This document shows, one piece after another, positions 11,763 through 23,800 of a stretch of DNA of 64,000 nt (the first letter of the stretch is position 1; every line of letters begins with the position of its first letter). Both the position numbers and the translations under genes were made by a program. The notes beneath the pieces were generated by a model. The model was not told the origin of the DNA. It searched no databases and worked only from the letters and a program-made list of their open reading frames with translations. Origin of the DNA: Turritopsis dohrnii (lineage: Eukaryota > Cnidaria > Hydrozoa > Anthoathecata > Oceaniidae); contig BQMF02000049.1 in NCBI GenBank assembly GCA_027922465.2, forward strand, positions 1,164,264-1,228,263. The letters run 5' to 3'.

Positions 11763-12858
11763 TGCCTTTTATGCTTTGTTGCTTTTTGGAAAATCAGTGG
11801 ATATTTGAAGGAAAGTCTACCATCACACTACCAACCCAGCTGTCTATCCTCTTTTTCACTGTAGTAGTAGGCAGTAATGACTGATGTGTGGATGATACCT
11901 TAAATTTGCAACAAGTTATTTTTTGTGTTCTCCTGCAGTTCTCTATGCAGTTAAAAATGATATTTGTAACTTGATTTATATTTGAGGGGGTGAGAATCAA
12001 CAAACAATTTCAACAAAATTATGTAACATCTGCAATCTCAGAACAAAAATGAAATTTCAGTGTTGTTCTTGTTGATTACCACTCATGTTACTCATGTTCT
12101 TTTTTGGTATATAACCTTTTGGTTAAAAATGAGAAAAAAAATATTACATGCTGAATTGTTGTGTATTAGCGAAATATACATTGTTTTGTTGATTTAAAAA
12201 TACAAATCTCAAATGTACACAGATGTCGAAATCAAATGTTTTTTTTTTCTTCCTAGCTAGGGTCTAGCCTTTTCAGTGAAAAAAGAAGTTAGGAAGCCCT
12301 GGTCATACTTTTATGTTACAATGCTTCAGTCATAAGAGGACTGTTAAGTTAACAAGGCACACCCACTGCTTTCATAAGAGGAAAGTGTGGTCATAATTCA
12401 ATAGTTTTAGCTTAGCTACACCATAACATAGAATCCAAAATATTGATAAATGAAATACAGAAAATTTCTTCTAAACCAGTCTGGAGAGAAAGTAAATTCC
12501 ACGCCATTCTGTGAAAAAGTCATATAGAAATTGAAAATCTTTGCCGGAGATATCTTGAATACAAGCAACATTTCCACATGGCTTGCTTTCTAAATCAAAT
12601 CAAAAGTTTGAATTCTTCGCCTGTGTTTACATTCCATCGACTATATACACAATAATAGGCAAACAATCAACCCGCCGAACGCTATTACATTAAAACTTGT
12701 AGAAGACTGTACATAGTAATAGTATACGGACGTGTTAGTACATTTCTTATGCATGCGTGAATTTACCGCTGTTCATCTATCACAAGCTCTATATATCTTC
12801 GTTGATTAACTTTAAAGACTTTACTCCACCATGGGTGTCCTAAAGTCAAAAAACAAAT
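11763..12858. other. No gene seen
   Basis: AT-rich intergenic DNA. The minus frame at 11794-12003 has no recognisable domain. Confidence 0.5.
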
Positions 12859-12977
12859 AAAAAGAGAATAACGAGAAGTTTCATTAATTTTATTTTTAAT
12901 TTACATAATTATATAATTTTGATTTAAAATATAATTATATTATAAATCAAAATGAAACTTCTCGTTATTCTCTTTTT
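12859..12977. repeat. Hairpin with perfect 27-bp arms
   Basis: Arms 12859-12885 (AAAAAGAGAATAACGAGAAG...) and 12951-12977 are exact reverse complements, separated by about 65 bp of AT-rich sequence that is itself partly self-complementary (TATAATTTTGATT / AATCAAAAT). It looks like a minimal MITE; no clear target duplication. Confidence 0.85.
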
Positions 12978-13688
12978 ACTAAAGCTTTACGCCCTGAAGA
13001 ATATCTTTAAAAAACAAATACAAAACAAAACAAGATTCGCAAAAATGCGACTATATATTTCCCCAAAGTTGCGAAATTTTTGTCAATAATTGTGTGTACA
13101 TTGATAACCATGAGAAAAATGTGTGATAAAATAATTACAGTATAACTACCATCAACCTGGTACTCAGATAAAAATGCTGTCCTTACTAATCATGGTGGAA
13201 CTGAATTTAATACCACAAAAAACTTATAATTTTAGTGAGAAGTTACTATATGGACACTTAGCTAAAAGTTATAAGACCTAAATGTGACTAACATTTCCCC
13301 TGCATATCATCATTGTGTAAAAGAATTTCATCATAACAAAATGTATGATCTTTATTGTTGCAGAAGCTTGACATCCTTTATACCATAAAATCATGATAAA
13401 CAATGAAATTCAACAGAACACTTGCTTTTTGTAACTCGGATAAAACTATCTTACAATATCATACAATCAATTTGTATACAGGTTTACTGTACAAAAGAAG
13501 AAAAGAAAATTGTTAAAACTAATTTTGATAGCTACAATATAATTCTTTGGGGTAGACAAGCAAATAACTATCATAAGCAATCACAACCTCTACTAACGAA
13601 ATATTATGTGTATCAAATTAGGACAAAAGAGTTATTTTTAAAAAAGAGATGGGCTTAAAATGACAACTTATAAAACCAAATTCAAGTA

Positions 13689-14097
13689 TACCTTAATGGT
13701 ACTAATTTTCGCTGGTACTATTATCTATTTTCGCGGTTTTTCTGTTTTGACATTTTTCGTGGGTATTAATTTTCGCGATTTACCGTTATTATGGAAATTT
13801 TTTGACGAGAATAAGGAAACGAAATAAGGTTGAATGGACTAAATATGCTTTAGTTTTCGCTAGTTACTCGGTTATTCAGCTTTTTTGATTTTTTCCCGAT
13901 TCTACGAATACCCCTAAAAACATCTGAAGTGAAGAAGCAGTGCCAGAAATTCAATTTTCCAGAAAAAATTCGCGGGTATTAATTTTCGCGGTTTTCAAAA
14001 ACCTAAAAATTTCGCGGGTACAAATATTCGCGGTTTTTTCCCAAAACCGCGAATAGCGCGAAAATTAGTACCCGCGAAAATTAGTACCAGTAAGGTA
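13689..14097. mobile_element. MITE with about 60-bp inverted repeats, TTTTCGCGG-rich
   Basis: The left end (TACCTTAATGGTACTAATTTTCGC) and the inverted right end match with few changes. The interior repeats GGGTATTAATTTTCGCGGTTTT several times in both orientations. TA is present at both ends, but whether it is target duplication or terminus is ambiguous. No coding capacity. Confidence 0.85.
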
Positions 14098-14119
14098 TGC
14101 CTTAAGGGAAGATATTATT

Positions 14120-14796
14120 TGCAAAAGAAATTTTTGCGGATAAATGACCCCAAAACGCTGTATTTTGTGGAATAAATTTTTGCGGTTGACAACTTCAAAA
14201 GAGATTTTGTAGAATTAAATTTTTGCGGATGCAAGAAATTTGATAAAATCGAAAGTAAGGAAACACCCAATTTAGTGCCTGGGTGTATATACAAACTTTA
14301 GTTGAATGGAAAGAGCAGATCTATGGAATATTTTTCAGCAGTTAAAATATCAAAAAGACTATTAAACTATAACAAACAGATTATGTGGCTAGGTCTTATC
14401 TTTTTTCAGATGAGGTCAATGTAACGCCAGCAACTGAGAATATGACTCAGTCTGGGTCTACTTCCCATAAACGAAAAGTGAAAATAACAATAAAAACTGT
14501 GATACCACTGCAGACATTATTTCTCAAAGTAAAAGCAACAGTATGAAGCACGAAACCTGTCACAAGTGCAGATGCTGGTTGTAAGAATAATAATGAGTCC
14601 TTAGATGTTCAAAAACATCGACTTATTTCCTTTTTCATTTTCCAATGGTTTTGTAAAGACGAGATGCTGTTTAGGGTTCAGTTATATGCAAACCAAAGTG
14701 AAAGATCAATTCCTTATAGATGAAACATTTCAAAAATTTTGCAGAATTTATTTTTGTGGATTTGAGCGAAATCCGCAAAAATAAATTTCGCAAAAA
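14120..14796. repeat. AAATTTTTGCGGA repeats and a small hairpin
   Basis: AAATTTTTGCGGA-type motifs recur at 14130, 14175 and 14220. At 14737-14763 and 14769-14796 a related sequence forms an inverted repeat (TTTTGCAGAATTTATTTTTG against its reverse). These look like decayed relatives of the adjacent MITE family. Confidence 0.6.
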
Positions 14797-14819
14797 AAAG
14801 TTCCATACAAATTTCTTCT

Positions 14820-15895
14820 GTAAACAATTTCTTTCCTTAAGGTATCAGAATAAACATCTCTGTTCAAAAAAATTATGTTCACCGTCATTGTGTTATGTGA
14901 TAAAAATGACTGGCCTGATTAAATTTACAGACTGTCATGTTGGATTGTGTTTTGATTTATGTTTGTTGTTTCTAAAAGGAAAATTGACAGTCATATATAT
15001 TTAATTTTGCAAAATAAAATATGATATATATATACAGCATCAAATGTATACTGATGCATCACCATATACTTCATTCATAGTAAACTATGTTTCTGTTGTT
15101 GAATTAAACAACTGTCCAGAGAAGCACACTCGGCCAGCATTCTTTCAATTTCAAGATTTGTCTCAATCCTCTGTGTATTAAAACATTACACGTGATTGGT
15201 TTTCTGAACTTCTTCTTGCATATACGACATCATATATTTACTTGCTGTTTTTGTATGTACTCTTTGAATTAACTGGTTGAACTGGTTGTTCTCCACATGA
15301 AAAGGGTTTCCTTTTTATGGCTGTATATTATCATCGTACTTTCAGTTCAGTTGGGCTACACTATATCAGGATCATACTAAATAAATCTTCACCCTGGCTA
15401 TTGATAATGAATTTTCACCTTTGCACTGAAATTACAGCTTCAATGGTTTGTTGTTCCAAGCATTTAATTACCAATCATCATAAACACATTATTGTTTTCA
15501 ACAAAAACAAAACATCATCAGTATATATATATATCAGATGTTTTTCTGTTTTTTACACGTTCATTCAAAAGTTTTTACAAAACATTTTAAGAAATAAAAC
15601 GATTTATTTCCATCATTTAACGTTTTATCTATTGAATCATTATAAAAGTTTTGCAGAAAAAAGCGAAGTCCCATCTGTACTGACTGAAAAAAATGGCGTA
15701 CTACTTCACGGTACACTAGCCTCTAGTCTTATCTACTATGGGTAGCCGAAAATTCAATACTGAACCGCGGCTATAAAAGTGAACGGAGAAGAAGGAGAAG
15801 AAGGAGAAGGAAAATGCCGGTTTTAACATATATTTCGCCCTATGGGGAAATATATAACAAATAAAAAACATTAGGAGGAAACTTTGCAGCGACAA
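14820..15895. other. No gene seen
   Basis: AT-rich, with a (TA)n stretch near 15522 and a purine run (GAAGAAGGAGAA) at about 15788-15815. The open frame at 15317-15745 has no recognisable family features. Confidence 0.5.
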
Positions 15896-16819
15896 TAGAT
15901 ATCAGCCAACCGCACATTCTGCTTAAATTACCAGGAAGACTCTGAGACTTTTGATTAACGCTTGAAGATGATTCCATGGCAATATTGCACGAAATTCAAA
16001 AGTGTTGACTTGCGCTTTGAAAATCGGAAGTTCAAATAGCAATCCGGGCCGCAAAGAGTAAGATAGGTTTTTAACTTGAAAAATACCATGTAGGATAGGA
16101 GGAGCAAGCCCATGGAAAGATTTGAAAACTTCTTTAAGCATAAGCTTAAGATTTCGAACGTGTATGGAGGTCGTTTTTTTTAGCTCTTAGCGCTCTGTGA
16201 TGAGATCGTATCAACAAGGAAATTGCTTGTTTGTTACTAAACATCCATTTCAAAGGACAATAGTTAAGTATAGATGCAATGAATGTGTGAAATAAAACGT
16301 CACGTTTTAATTGATTTAAAAAGGTACTCAATGTCATAAACGCTTTAATTTTGTTATTTGCATTCTAAGTTAACCCTTTAATTTGAGGTAAAAAAGACAG
16401 CCTATCGTCTATAAATACCTAAAAGCTTTACAATTTATTATATTCTCTTTAATATATTATCATTCAAATTTAATTCTAATGTTCAAATTTGGACTACCTG
16501 GAAAAATGACTTGAAACTTTGCTGGATTGGGAACTAAAGAATTTTGATTGAACCATTTCAGAATTTTAATTGAACTTTAATTTAATCTTGAAGGGAATTG
16601 ATGACAATGTCTAAAGAAGGTCCACACACATAATAGGCTGTTATCATATGAAATATGATATCATTTTCATCAAATATGAAAAATAAATCATTTCGGAATA
16701 CATTGAATAAAATAGGTCCTAAGACGGAGCCTTGTGGAACTCCCAGGTTTAATTCAAGCCATTCACTGAATATTATTCCGAATCCGAACTCGGTGTTTGT
16801 GGTTATACAAAGATAGCTA

Positions 16820-17461
16820 CCCAGCGGGCACAAGACGTCTTTGAGACGTCTCATTTTAATCGTAAAATGGTCGTTCGCTTTCCAGATCATTTTGCGACGT
16901 CGTAGGGACGTCTGAAACGAGACGTCGCAATTGAGATCCTTTTACGACGTTTTTAGGACGTCTTTATACGGATTGAATAACGACCTTCAAAACAATTATA
17001 AACTTAAGATCATTTTGGGACGTCGTAGGGACGTCTGAAACGGGACGTCGCAATTGGATCCTTTTACGACGTTTTTGGGACGTCTTTATACGGATTGAAT
17101 AACGACCTTCGAAACAATTATAAACTTTCAAAAGCAATCAGTCTGTAAAGAATGATTTATTGTAAATGTTTTTAAACGTTTTGACAACAAGCAGCAGTGG
17201 CATAACGGTTACGAGTTCGGCTGGCACACCAGAGGTTCCAGGTTCGGGTCTGCCTGTAGTCTATTACAGTTTTTGAAAGAGTAAATTTCATAATCCTGCG
17301 ACGTCGTTACGATGTCGTTGGGATGTCATCGAGACGTCTCAGTGAAGACGTAATTGGGACGTCTTTTGAGATTCCCACTTCGCGACCATTTTGCGACGTC
17401 TTAGGGACGTCTTGAAAAGACGTCTTTACGACATCTTTACGACGTCTTTGTGCCCGCTGGG
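16820..17461. mobile_element. Inverted-repeat element rich in GACGTC, nested in the LINE remnant
   Basis: Termini CCCAGCGGGCACAA-GACGTC and the exact inverse (GTCTTTGTGCCCGCTGGG), flanked by TA at 16818-16819 and 17462-17463. The interior has a two-copy direct repeat of about 123 bp (16885-17007, 17008-17129) and many ACGTC palindromes. It encodes no protein. It separates RT motif A from motif B, so it arrived after the LINE. Confidence 0.9.
17188..17262 (+). other. tRNA-like Pol III promoter region inside the GACGTC element
   Basis: AGTGGCATAACGGTTACGAG resembles an A box and CCAGGTTCGGGTCTGCC a B box, at the spacing of a tRNA-derived SINE head. An anticodon-like stem (CTGG...CCAG) is visible but its loop is too short for a normal tRNA, and acceptor pairing is poor. 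I call it a tRNA-derived remnant, not a tRNA gene. Confidence 0.5.
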
Positions 17462-18049
17462 TAAGAAGAAATTAAAAGCTATTTCTTCCAAATCTGTAAG
17501 TAGGTAGTTTAAAAGTTCATGTGACAGACAATCAAACGCCTTTGACAAATCTAATGGCACCTACTTTATTGGCAACTTTTCAATTCCTGAGCATATTGAG
17601 GAGAGCATGTTGTGTACTATGACCTTTCTTAAAGCCACATAAAAACTTTGAAAAAATTTGATCAAGAAAATGTGCCATTTGAGCCACTAGGATTTTCTGA
17701 TATGTTCGAGACAAGTGACAAAAAATAATGGGTCTGTAGTTAGCTTTGATTGAAGCAAGAAGGTAGAATCGGAGCACAGAGATCAACGCTCAACTGAAGC
17801 ATTTTAACAGGAATTTTACCTCCAATAGCTTTGGATTTACTTAAAGATGTTATGATTTTGGCTACAGTGTCCTGTTCGACAGGTTGGGGCAAGTTCTGTT
17901 TGATTGCTATAATACTAGGATGGTGCATCATGACTAACATAGCTAAATCCAGTGAAACGTCATGACATATTTTTACTAAACATTTATATGTTTGTGAAAT
18001 TTGAGATATTTGCTGAGTCACAGTGATTTGTAACCTCACAGAAGGAAAT

Positions 18050-18950
18050 CATATGACGCAGAGGTGTATTGATAGCATTTTGAATTATGTAAATCCTATC
18101 CCACAGCAGATAAACACTCCTCCATTTTACTTGAAAGTTAGAAATATTTGCTGTTTTAAGGGTGATTTTTTGTTGTTGCTCAAAATCTTGTGTATATGTA
18201 TATCTTTTAAAAACGTTTTTGGAAGACTGAAAAAAGTTAATTTATTAAAAAAATGAGGGGAAGATGTTCCCTTCGATCAATTAAGATTTACAGCCCGTGT
18301 GATGTTTCATTTTTGTTTGGGAGCAAAAAATGTCTGACTGTTCGTTATAAGATGAGACACGCTTACACGTTTAAGAACAATTTTATAGAACACGAACCTC
18401 AGATTTGCTAAAAAATCATATTGGTTTAGTACTGAATGAGACTGAAGTGTGAAACTGTGTTTGTACTTACAAGGCAAGAACAAAATAAGAACAATCGAGG
18501 CTGTAACGGCTCAAGAAGAAGCGCGTATTTCATAAATGGGTGCAGTCTCCTCTAATTTATGTCCTTATAAAATATATATCTTTGTATATTTATTAGCAAA
18601 TAGGAGAAATAAATACTACTACTACTACTGTCGAAAAATTTCCGTTGAATACTTGAAAAAATGGCTCAAGTTATTTGGAAATTTGACATCAAAATTCGGA
18701 AGCAATCTCTTAACCTCAGATTATGTTTCATAATGAATTAATATTGTTTGAAATTAGAGATTTTCGGACATTAGAGATACAATGACGCCTTTTATTTGTT
18801 CACTGTAAAACTGTATACAGTGTAAAATTACTCAGAAGTTCAAGCGGTAATATTTTGATTTCACAGTAAATAAAGCATTACGTAAAATAGAAAACCTCTA
18901 TGGTGAAGAGCTCACTATCATGTGATACTACCAAAATAACTAGCCAATGA
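18050..18950. other. No gene seen upstream of ferritin 1
   Basis: AT-rich intergenic sequence with GTTCTTATTTTGTTCTTAT-like motifs (about 18477-18500, inverted) that recur in ferritin intron 1, and a (CTA)n run near 18613-18628. The ferritin promoter begins at its right edge. Confidence 0.5.
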
Positions 18951-18982
18951 GCGAAAAGATATGGACCATTGCTTCAAAAACA

Positions 18983-18990
18983 TATAAATA
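18983..18990 (+). promoter_or_regulatory. TATA box of ferritin 1
   Basis: TATAAATA lies about 155 bp before the start codon. Transcription from about 25-30 bp downstream would put the iron-responsive element within a few tens of nucleotides of the cap, its usual place in ferritin mRNAs. Confidence 0.6.
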
Positions 18991-19025
18991 ATTGAGCATT
19001 GGATATCGTCAGACCAGGAGAGTTT

Positions 19026-19059
19026 TCTGTGCTGCTTCTACAGTGATAGAACATACAGA
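19026..19059 (+). promoter_or_regulatory. Iron-responsive element (IRE) in the ferritin 1 leader
   Basis: A canonical IRE can be folded: loop CAGTGA (19041-19046), a perfect 5-bp upper stem TTCTA/TAGAA, an unpaired C at 19035 within the ferritin-type TGC bulge, and a lower stem TCTGTG/TACAGA with one G-U pair. It lies 86 nt upstream of the ATG. In animals, iron regulatory protein binds this structure under low iron and blocks translation. The fold is visible in the sequence; binding is inferred from the family. Confidence 0.92.
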
Positions 19060-19144
19060 TTTTCTTTCTGCTTTTTAAAATAAAGTATTTTTCTTGAAAT
19101 AAATTTGTGAAAAAATCAGTTTTGGTTACTTTCAACTATCAAAC

Positions 19145-20233
19145 ATGTCCGCCATTCGACAGAACTACCATGAAGAAAGCGAGGCTGCAATTAACAAGCA
19201 GATAAACATGGAATTGTATGCCAGTTACGTGTATCTAACGATGGTAAGTTGCCTGCACTGTTTTTTTTACTTATACAGCTATAATCATGTTTCATAAATC
19301 GTTTAAAATATGTAACTGTTGTCCACTGATGGTAATACAGTCAGGGAAGAAAGGGGAAGTTGTGTTGATATATATAAACTGAAGATATGATCCAGAAATT
19401 TTATTTTTAATCAATAAATGCAACATCTTGATTAGAAAGTAATGATTCTATAGGCAGGTTTTGTGTTGTTACTGAAATTTTTGTATGTGAATTAATAATG
19501 GAAAACTTTGTTTGTCACTTTCCAAGTTTCTGCACAGTTGCCAGTGGTTTGTTTATGTTGTTACGAAAAGACAGTACTCGTACACTTTTGATGTTTAGCG
19601 ACTGAAAAGTGAAGTATAAGCATGTTGACTGTTGGTCATATATGAAAACGAAAGACACTGCTGGTCATTCATTAATTTTATCCCACCATTTTTAATGTTC
19701 CATTTTATATACATTTTTAGGCATATCATTTTGATCGTGATGATGTGGCTTTGGAAGGGTTCCATAAATACTTTAAAAAGCAATCTGACGAGGAAAGAGA
19801 GCATGCTCAAAAGGTAAGGTGATGAAGACATTAACGAATCATAATAGAATTTTCAATTATATTATGTATTTATTCAGTGGGATTGAAGAAATTCATATAA
19901 AATGTTTAGCTTATGAAGTATCAAAACAAAAGAGGCGGTCGTATCGTGTTGCATGATGTCAAAGCTCCAGTAAAAATGGATTGGGATTCTCATATTGCTG
20001 CCTTAGAAGATGCGCTTGCACTTGAAAGGAAAGTTAATGAGTCACTTCTTGCACTTCATGGTGTTGCTGGAAAGCATGGCGATGCTCACTTGTGTGATTT
20101 CTTGGAAGAGGAATTCCTTGATGAGCAAGTTGAATCTATCAATGAAATCAGCAAGTTGATCACAAATGCTAAGAGATGTGGACCAGACCTTGGTGTTTAT
20201 CAGTTTGATAAGCTCACAATGAATGATGCTTAA
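19145..20233 (+). CDS. FTH1-like: Ferritin heavy-chain-type subunit 1 (three exons)
   Basis: Cytosolic iron-storage ferroxidase; 24 subunits form the ferritin shell and oxidise Fe(II). Exons 19145-19243, 19721-19813 and 19910-20233 have GT-AG borders, all phase 0, and give 171 residues, normal for the family. All ferroxidase residues are present: E23, Y30, E58, H61, E103 and Q137 (human H-chain E27, Y34, E62, H65, E107, Q141). No signal peptide, so cytosolic rather than secreted. The start follows the IRE leader and gives the usual [14 protein letters not shown]-terminus. Introns are short (477 and 96 bp). The neighbour at 20867 is a tandem paralogue with the same exon layout. Confidence 0.97.
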
Positions 20234-20788
20234 CTGACTCTAAGATTGCAATGCAACATAACACACAGTGCAACTTTCTTTTAAAATATTTTGAGCCATA
20301 ATATGCTTATAATCAATCACTTGTATAACACTGATAAGAGACTGTAATTAATCCTGCAGAATTTTCTTTTCTGTTCCCTAACTAATTATTTGTGTAGTAA
20401 TTGTTCATTGTTTTTGAGAGTTTTACTTCTCATATAAGAAACTTGTTTGGAACATCAAAAATTGTTAGCAAACTTTCATAAACGGAATCTAAATCCAACT
20501 TATAACAAGTGGAAATAATTTGTTGTCATTACTTCAATATTCGAATGTCATGTTGAAAAGTTAAGACCGGTCGGTATTCAACCTAGGCTCCACTCCTCCA
20601 CCCGTTCTTATTCTTCATTTGTGATACTGATCGTCCGGTCGTTTATTATTTCCCTTGGGGCAGGGGATACAACTGACTGACAAAATTACTGATTTGAGTG
20701 GCTATATCTATATCAAGCTCTAAATGATACTAGTTGGTCACCAATAAGTCGCGGAGCAGAAGAGCAAATGTGCACGTGCATGTGATCA

Positions 20789-20796
20789 TTATAAAT
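20789..20796 (+). promoter_or_regulatory. TATA-like box of ferritin 2
   Basis: TTATAAAT lies about 75 bp upstream of the ATG, so the leader would be only about 45-50 nt. No CAGTGN loop or IRE-like stem occurs between it and the start codon. Confidence 0.5.
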
Positions 20797-20866
20797 GTGC
20801 GTTCCGTAAGGAGCTTTGATTGGGGAAACTGCTTTGAAACTTCCTTTTAGCACATAGCCTTTCAAA

Positions 20867-23800
20867 ATGTCGTGTAATGTGCGCCAAAATTATCATGAGG
20901 AAAGTGAGGCTGCTGTGAATAAACAAATCAATATGGAGCTGTATGCTAGTTACGTATACCTGGCTATGGTGAGTTTAGTGACCATAATATTGTTTGTTCC
21001 TCTGTCAAGCATCCAAATTATTGTATGAGGTAAAAAAAATTGGATCTTTTGAAATAATTTTGCGAGTAATATATATAGTTGGTTTCCACTTCTTTTTTTT
21101 AAAAAAAACAACGAAAACATACTGCCATCCATTATGAATCATAATACTACATTATAGTCAACCGTCTTGGCTGTAAGTTGATATATAACACCATTCTTGA
21201 TATTTGTATACTTAAAAGAGTGAAGTGAGTATTATGATGGATGTTTCCATATGACTGTGCAAATGGTATATAATAGTTTATCACACCAGTCATGATAAGG
21301 TTCTCATAGATGACTTTCAAATGTAAAGACATGCTGTCAAGGCAGTATCTTTAAAAATTATGATGTTTGAGATTACTGCTTCTTCTAGCAGCCAGGAGAC
21401 CTATCTACTCTTAGCCTGCTAACTCAACCAGTCGCAGGCAAGTAATGTAGCTGGGTCTTCTGGCTGTATTTGGTCAGGCTAGCCGGCATTTGGTAATTGT
21501 ATATACAATGGTTTAGTGTGTTTCCAGAGTAATAAATGACAGTCAAATTTGAGTACTGAAAGTCTGTGACACTGTAAATAAGGACCATATCATAGTCTCC
21601 TGGAAAGTCTTTCTTGGCAATAACTGGTTATAATACTCCTAATTTATTTTATCTCAGCCCATTTTGGAATTGCCCCTTGCATAACTGACTTAACTGATTT
21701 TATTGAGAATTCCAATTTAGATATGTTATAAGTTTTTACTGGTATGTTTCCTTGTGTTACACATTTTTTTTATAAGAAGCAGTAAAATCTGTCCTGAGGC
21801 TGGCTGTTTTTATTCTTGGAGCCTTTTTCAGCCTGAATTATTCTTATTCTGTTCTTCGCTTTAAAGGGATCCTATGATGAAAAATTATTTTTTGGGACAT
21901 GATAGAGCTCTAAAAGTTGATTAACAAGTCTTTTTACAGTTTTTATAATTCTTTGTTGTTTTCGAGATATCTCAATTTTAAGATCTTAGATTTGATTTAT
22001 GCAACGCATAATTATGATGTAATAAGTGATAGTTAAAATTTTTCACTGCTTTTTATGAATATTACATCTTTGTACTTAAGTAAATGGATCAAGAATTCCA
22101 AGTGGAATGATATGATGAAGTATGAACTAAGAATATTTAGTAGTTCAAAAGTTACACACATCAACAGCACACTCTCTTATTATATCATAATTATGCATTT
22201 GCATAATTTAATATATATAAATTGAAATATCAGCGAAGGAGAGGAAATTTTCAAAAATTGTAAAAAGACTTGTTAATCAACTTTTTGAGCTCTATCATGT
22301 CCCAAAAAATACTTTTTCATCACAGGATCCCTTTAAGAACATAGTTTCAAATTTCAGCCAAATTTTGTTTTGTTTTATGGAACTTCCAGTAAAATAAAAT
22401 AAATCTTTTTTAAAAACAACCCGTAAAAAGTATGGTTGCTATTTGATAATGACGCATTCGCACACTTTTGAAGGTAAAAATAAACTTCTAAACCATTTAC
22501 CAAGTGAGAGAATTCACATCATGAATTGTTCTTATTTTACAAGAAAATTCAGGCTCAGGCTGTTCTTAATTTTTGGAACACAGATTTCAGCCTCAGGTTG
22601 TTCTTATTTTGTTCTTATTTTTTGGCCAAATCTGAGGCTCATGTTCTGATAAAATTGTTCTTATAAAAAAAACCGTGTACATCAATAAAGGAACCACATG
22701 TTTCACTTTCCAGCTCTGCTGTCTAGGGGACTTCAATAACAAACCATAAAACGTCATTATGCATCATGTTACAAAACAAAGAATTAATGTTACACTGCAA
22801 TATAAGAACTGTAAATAATGTTATATATATAATTCTTTTGTTCTTTTTATTGTTATTCACACTTATTGTTTGTTATGAAAATCCCCTAGGTTATCACATA
22901 AGAAAGATAATATGAGTACAGAGCTTTGTTTTAATTGGTCAGCAAGATTAATTTCTGCAAAGTTTACTCAGTATCTATTTCCTCATCTTTATACTTGTCT
23001 TCATCCATGATGCCCCCAGGGTGTTCTACTGCTACCCTTTTCTAGTATATATACCCCTTAAACAAATCTGACAATTAGTTCTAATATATTTACCCTGGTG
23101 CTTAGAGAGGGGTACTATATAGATGATGGGAGCTCATTAGAGGAAATACTGTAATATTAGCATTTAAAATCTCTATAACCTGTAGTTCTGTAGGAAGCCT
23201 GCAGCATTTTTTACTCCATATGTGGCATGAAAATTCAACTTCGAAAAGTGGTTCTAAGGCCAGTTGGAGATGAAAATATACCAGTTGAGCAAATCGATGT
23301 TCAATTATATTTTGCATCAAAATAACAAGACAATAAACTGTTTTGACTTCTGTGTGTTTATGTTTACTGCACTAATTCTGATCTGTGTTTAGGCTTCTCA
23401 TTTTGATCGCAATGACATTGCTTTGGAAGGTTTTCATAAGTTTTTCCAGCACCAGGCAGATGAAGAAAGAGAGCATGCACAAAAGGTAATATAATTGGTA
23501 AAATTGCAATTTTTATATATATAATTTTTTCAAATGTGAAGAGCGACAAGCAATGTTAAGTTTCAAAGATGCATTAAAGAAGACAAAAAATCAAAACAAA
23601 TAAAATGTTCTTAGAAACCTGTTATATAAAATTGTTTTTAACACTCATAATGATTTTATGCTGTGCATATGATAACTTTAGTCAGGGTCTAATCTAGGCC
23701 AAAATAGCGTCCTTTTAGGATTTTTTAAAAAAATTATTTCACTTTAAAAACTTCAAAAATCACTCTTGTATAGGGGGACACAGGTTTAACTCACCGAAAT

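Larger units (their letters stand above)
15900..18050 (-). pseudogene. LINE reverse transcriptase remnant, split by a DNA element
   Basis: Minus-strand fragments follow the order of a LINE ORF2. At 18039-17740 is the pre-RT region (IITSLSKSKAIGGKIPVKML). At 17786-17580 is motif 1-2 (ANYRPIIFCHLSRTYQKIL, FLCGFKKGHSTQH). Near 17550 is motif A (PLDLSKAFDC). After the insertion come motif B (LGVPQGSVLGPILFN, about 16740) and a C-terminal region (FIASILNYCPLKWMF; VFKSFHGLAPPILHGIFQVK) down to about 15923. Stops and frameshifts are frequent. No endonuclease is visible, so it is 5' truncated. It looks Jockey/CR1-like; the clade is not certain. Confidence 0.85.

Noticed and set aside
17188..17262. 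A functional tRNA gene
   Set aside because: A- and B-box-like motifs are present, but acceptor pairing and the 7-nt anticodon loop cannot be formed well.
20560..20866. A second IRE upstream of ferritin 2
   Set aside because: No CAGTGN loop is present between the TATA-like box and the start codon, nor in the 200 bp before it.
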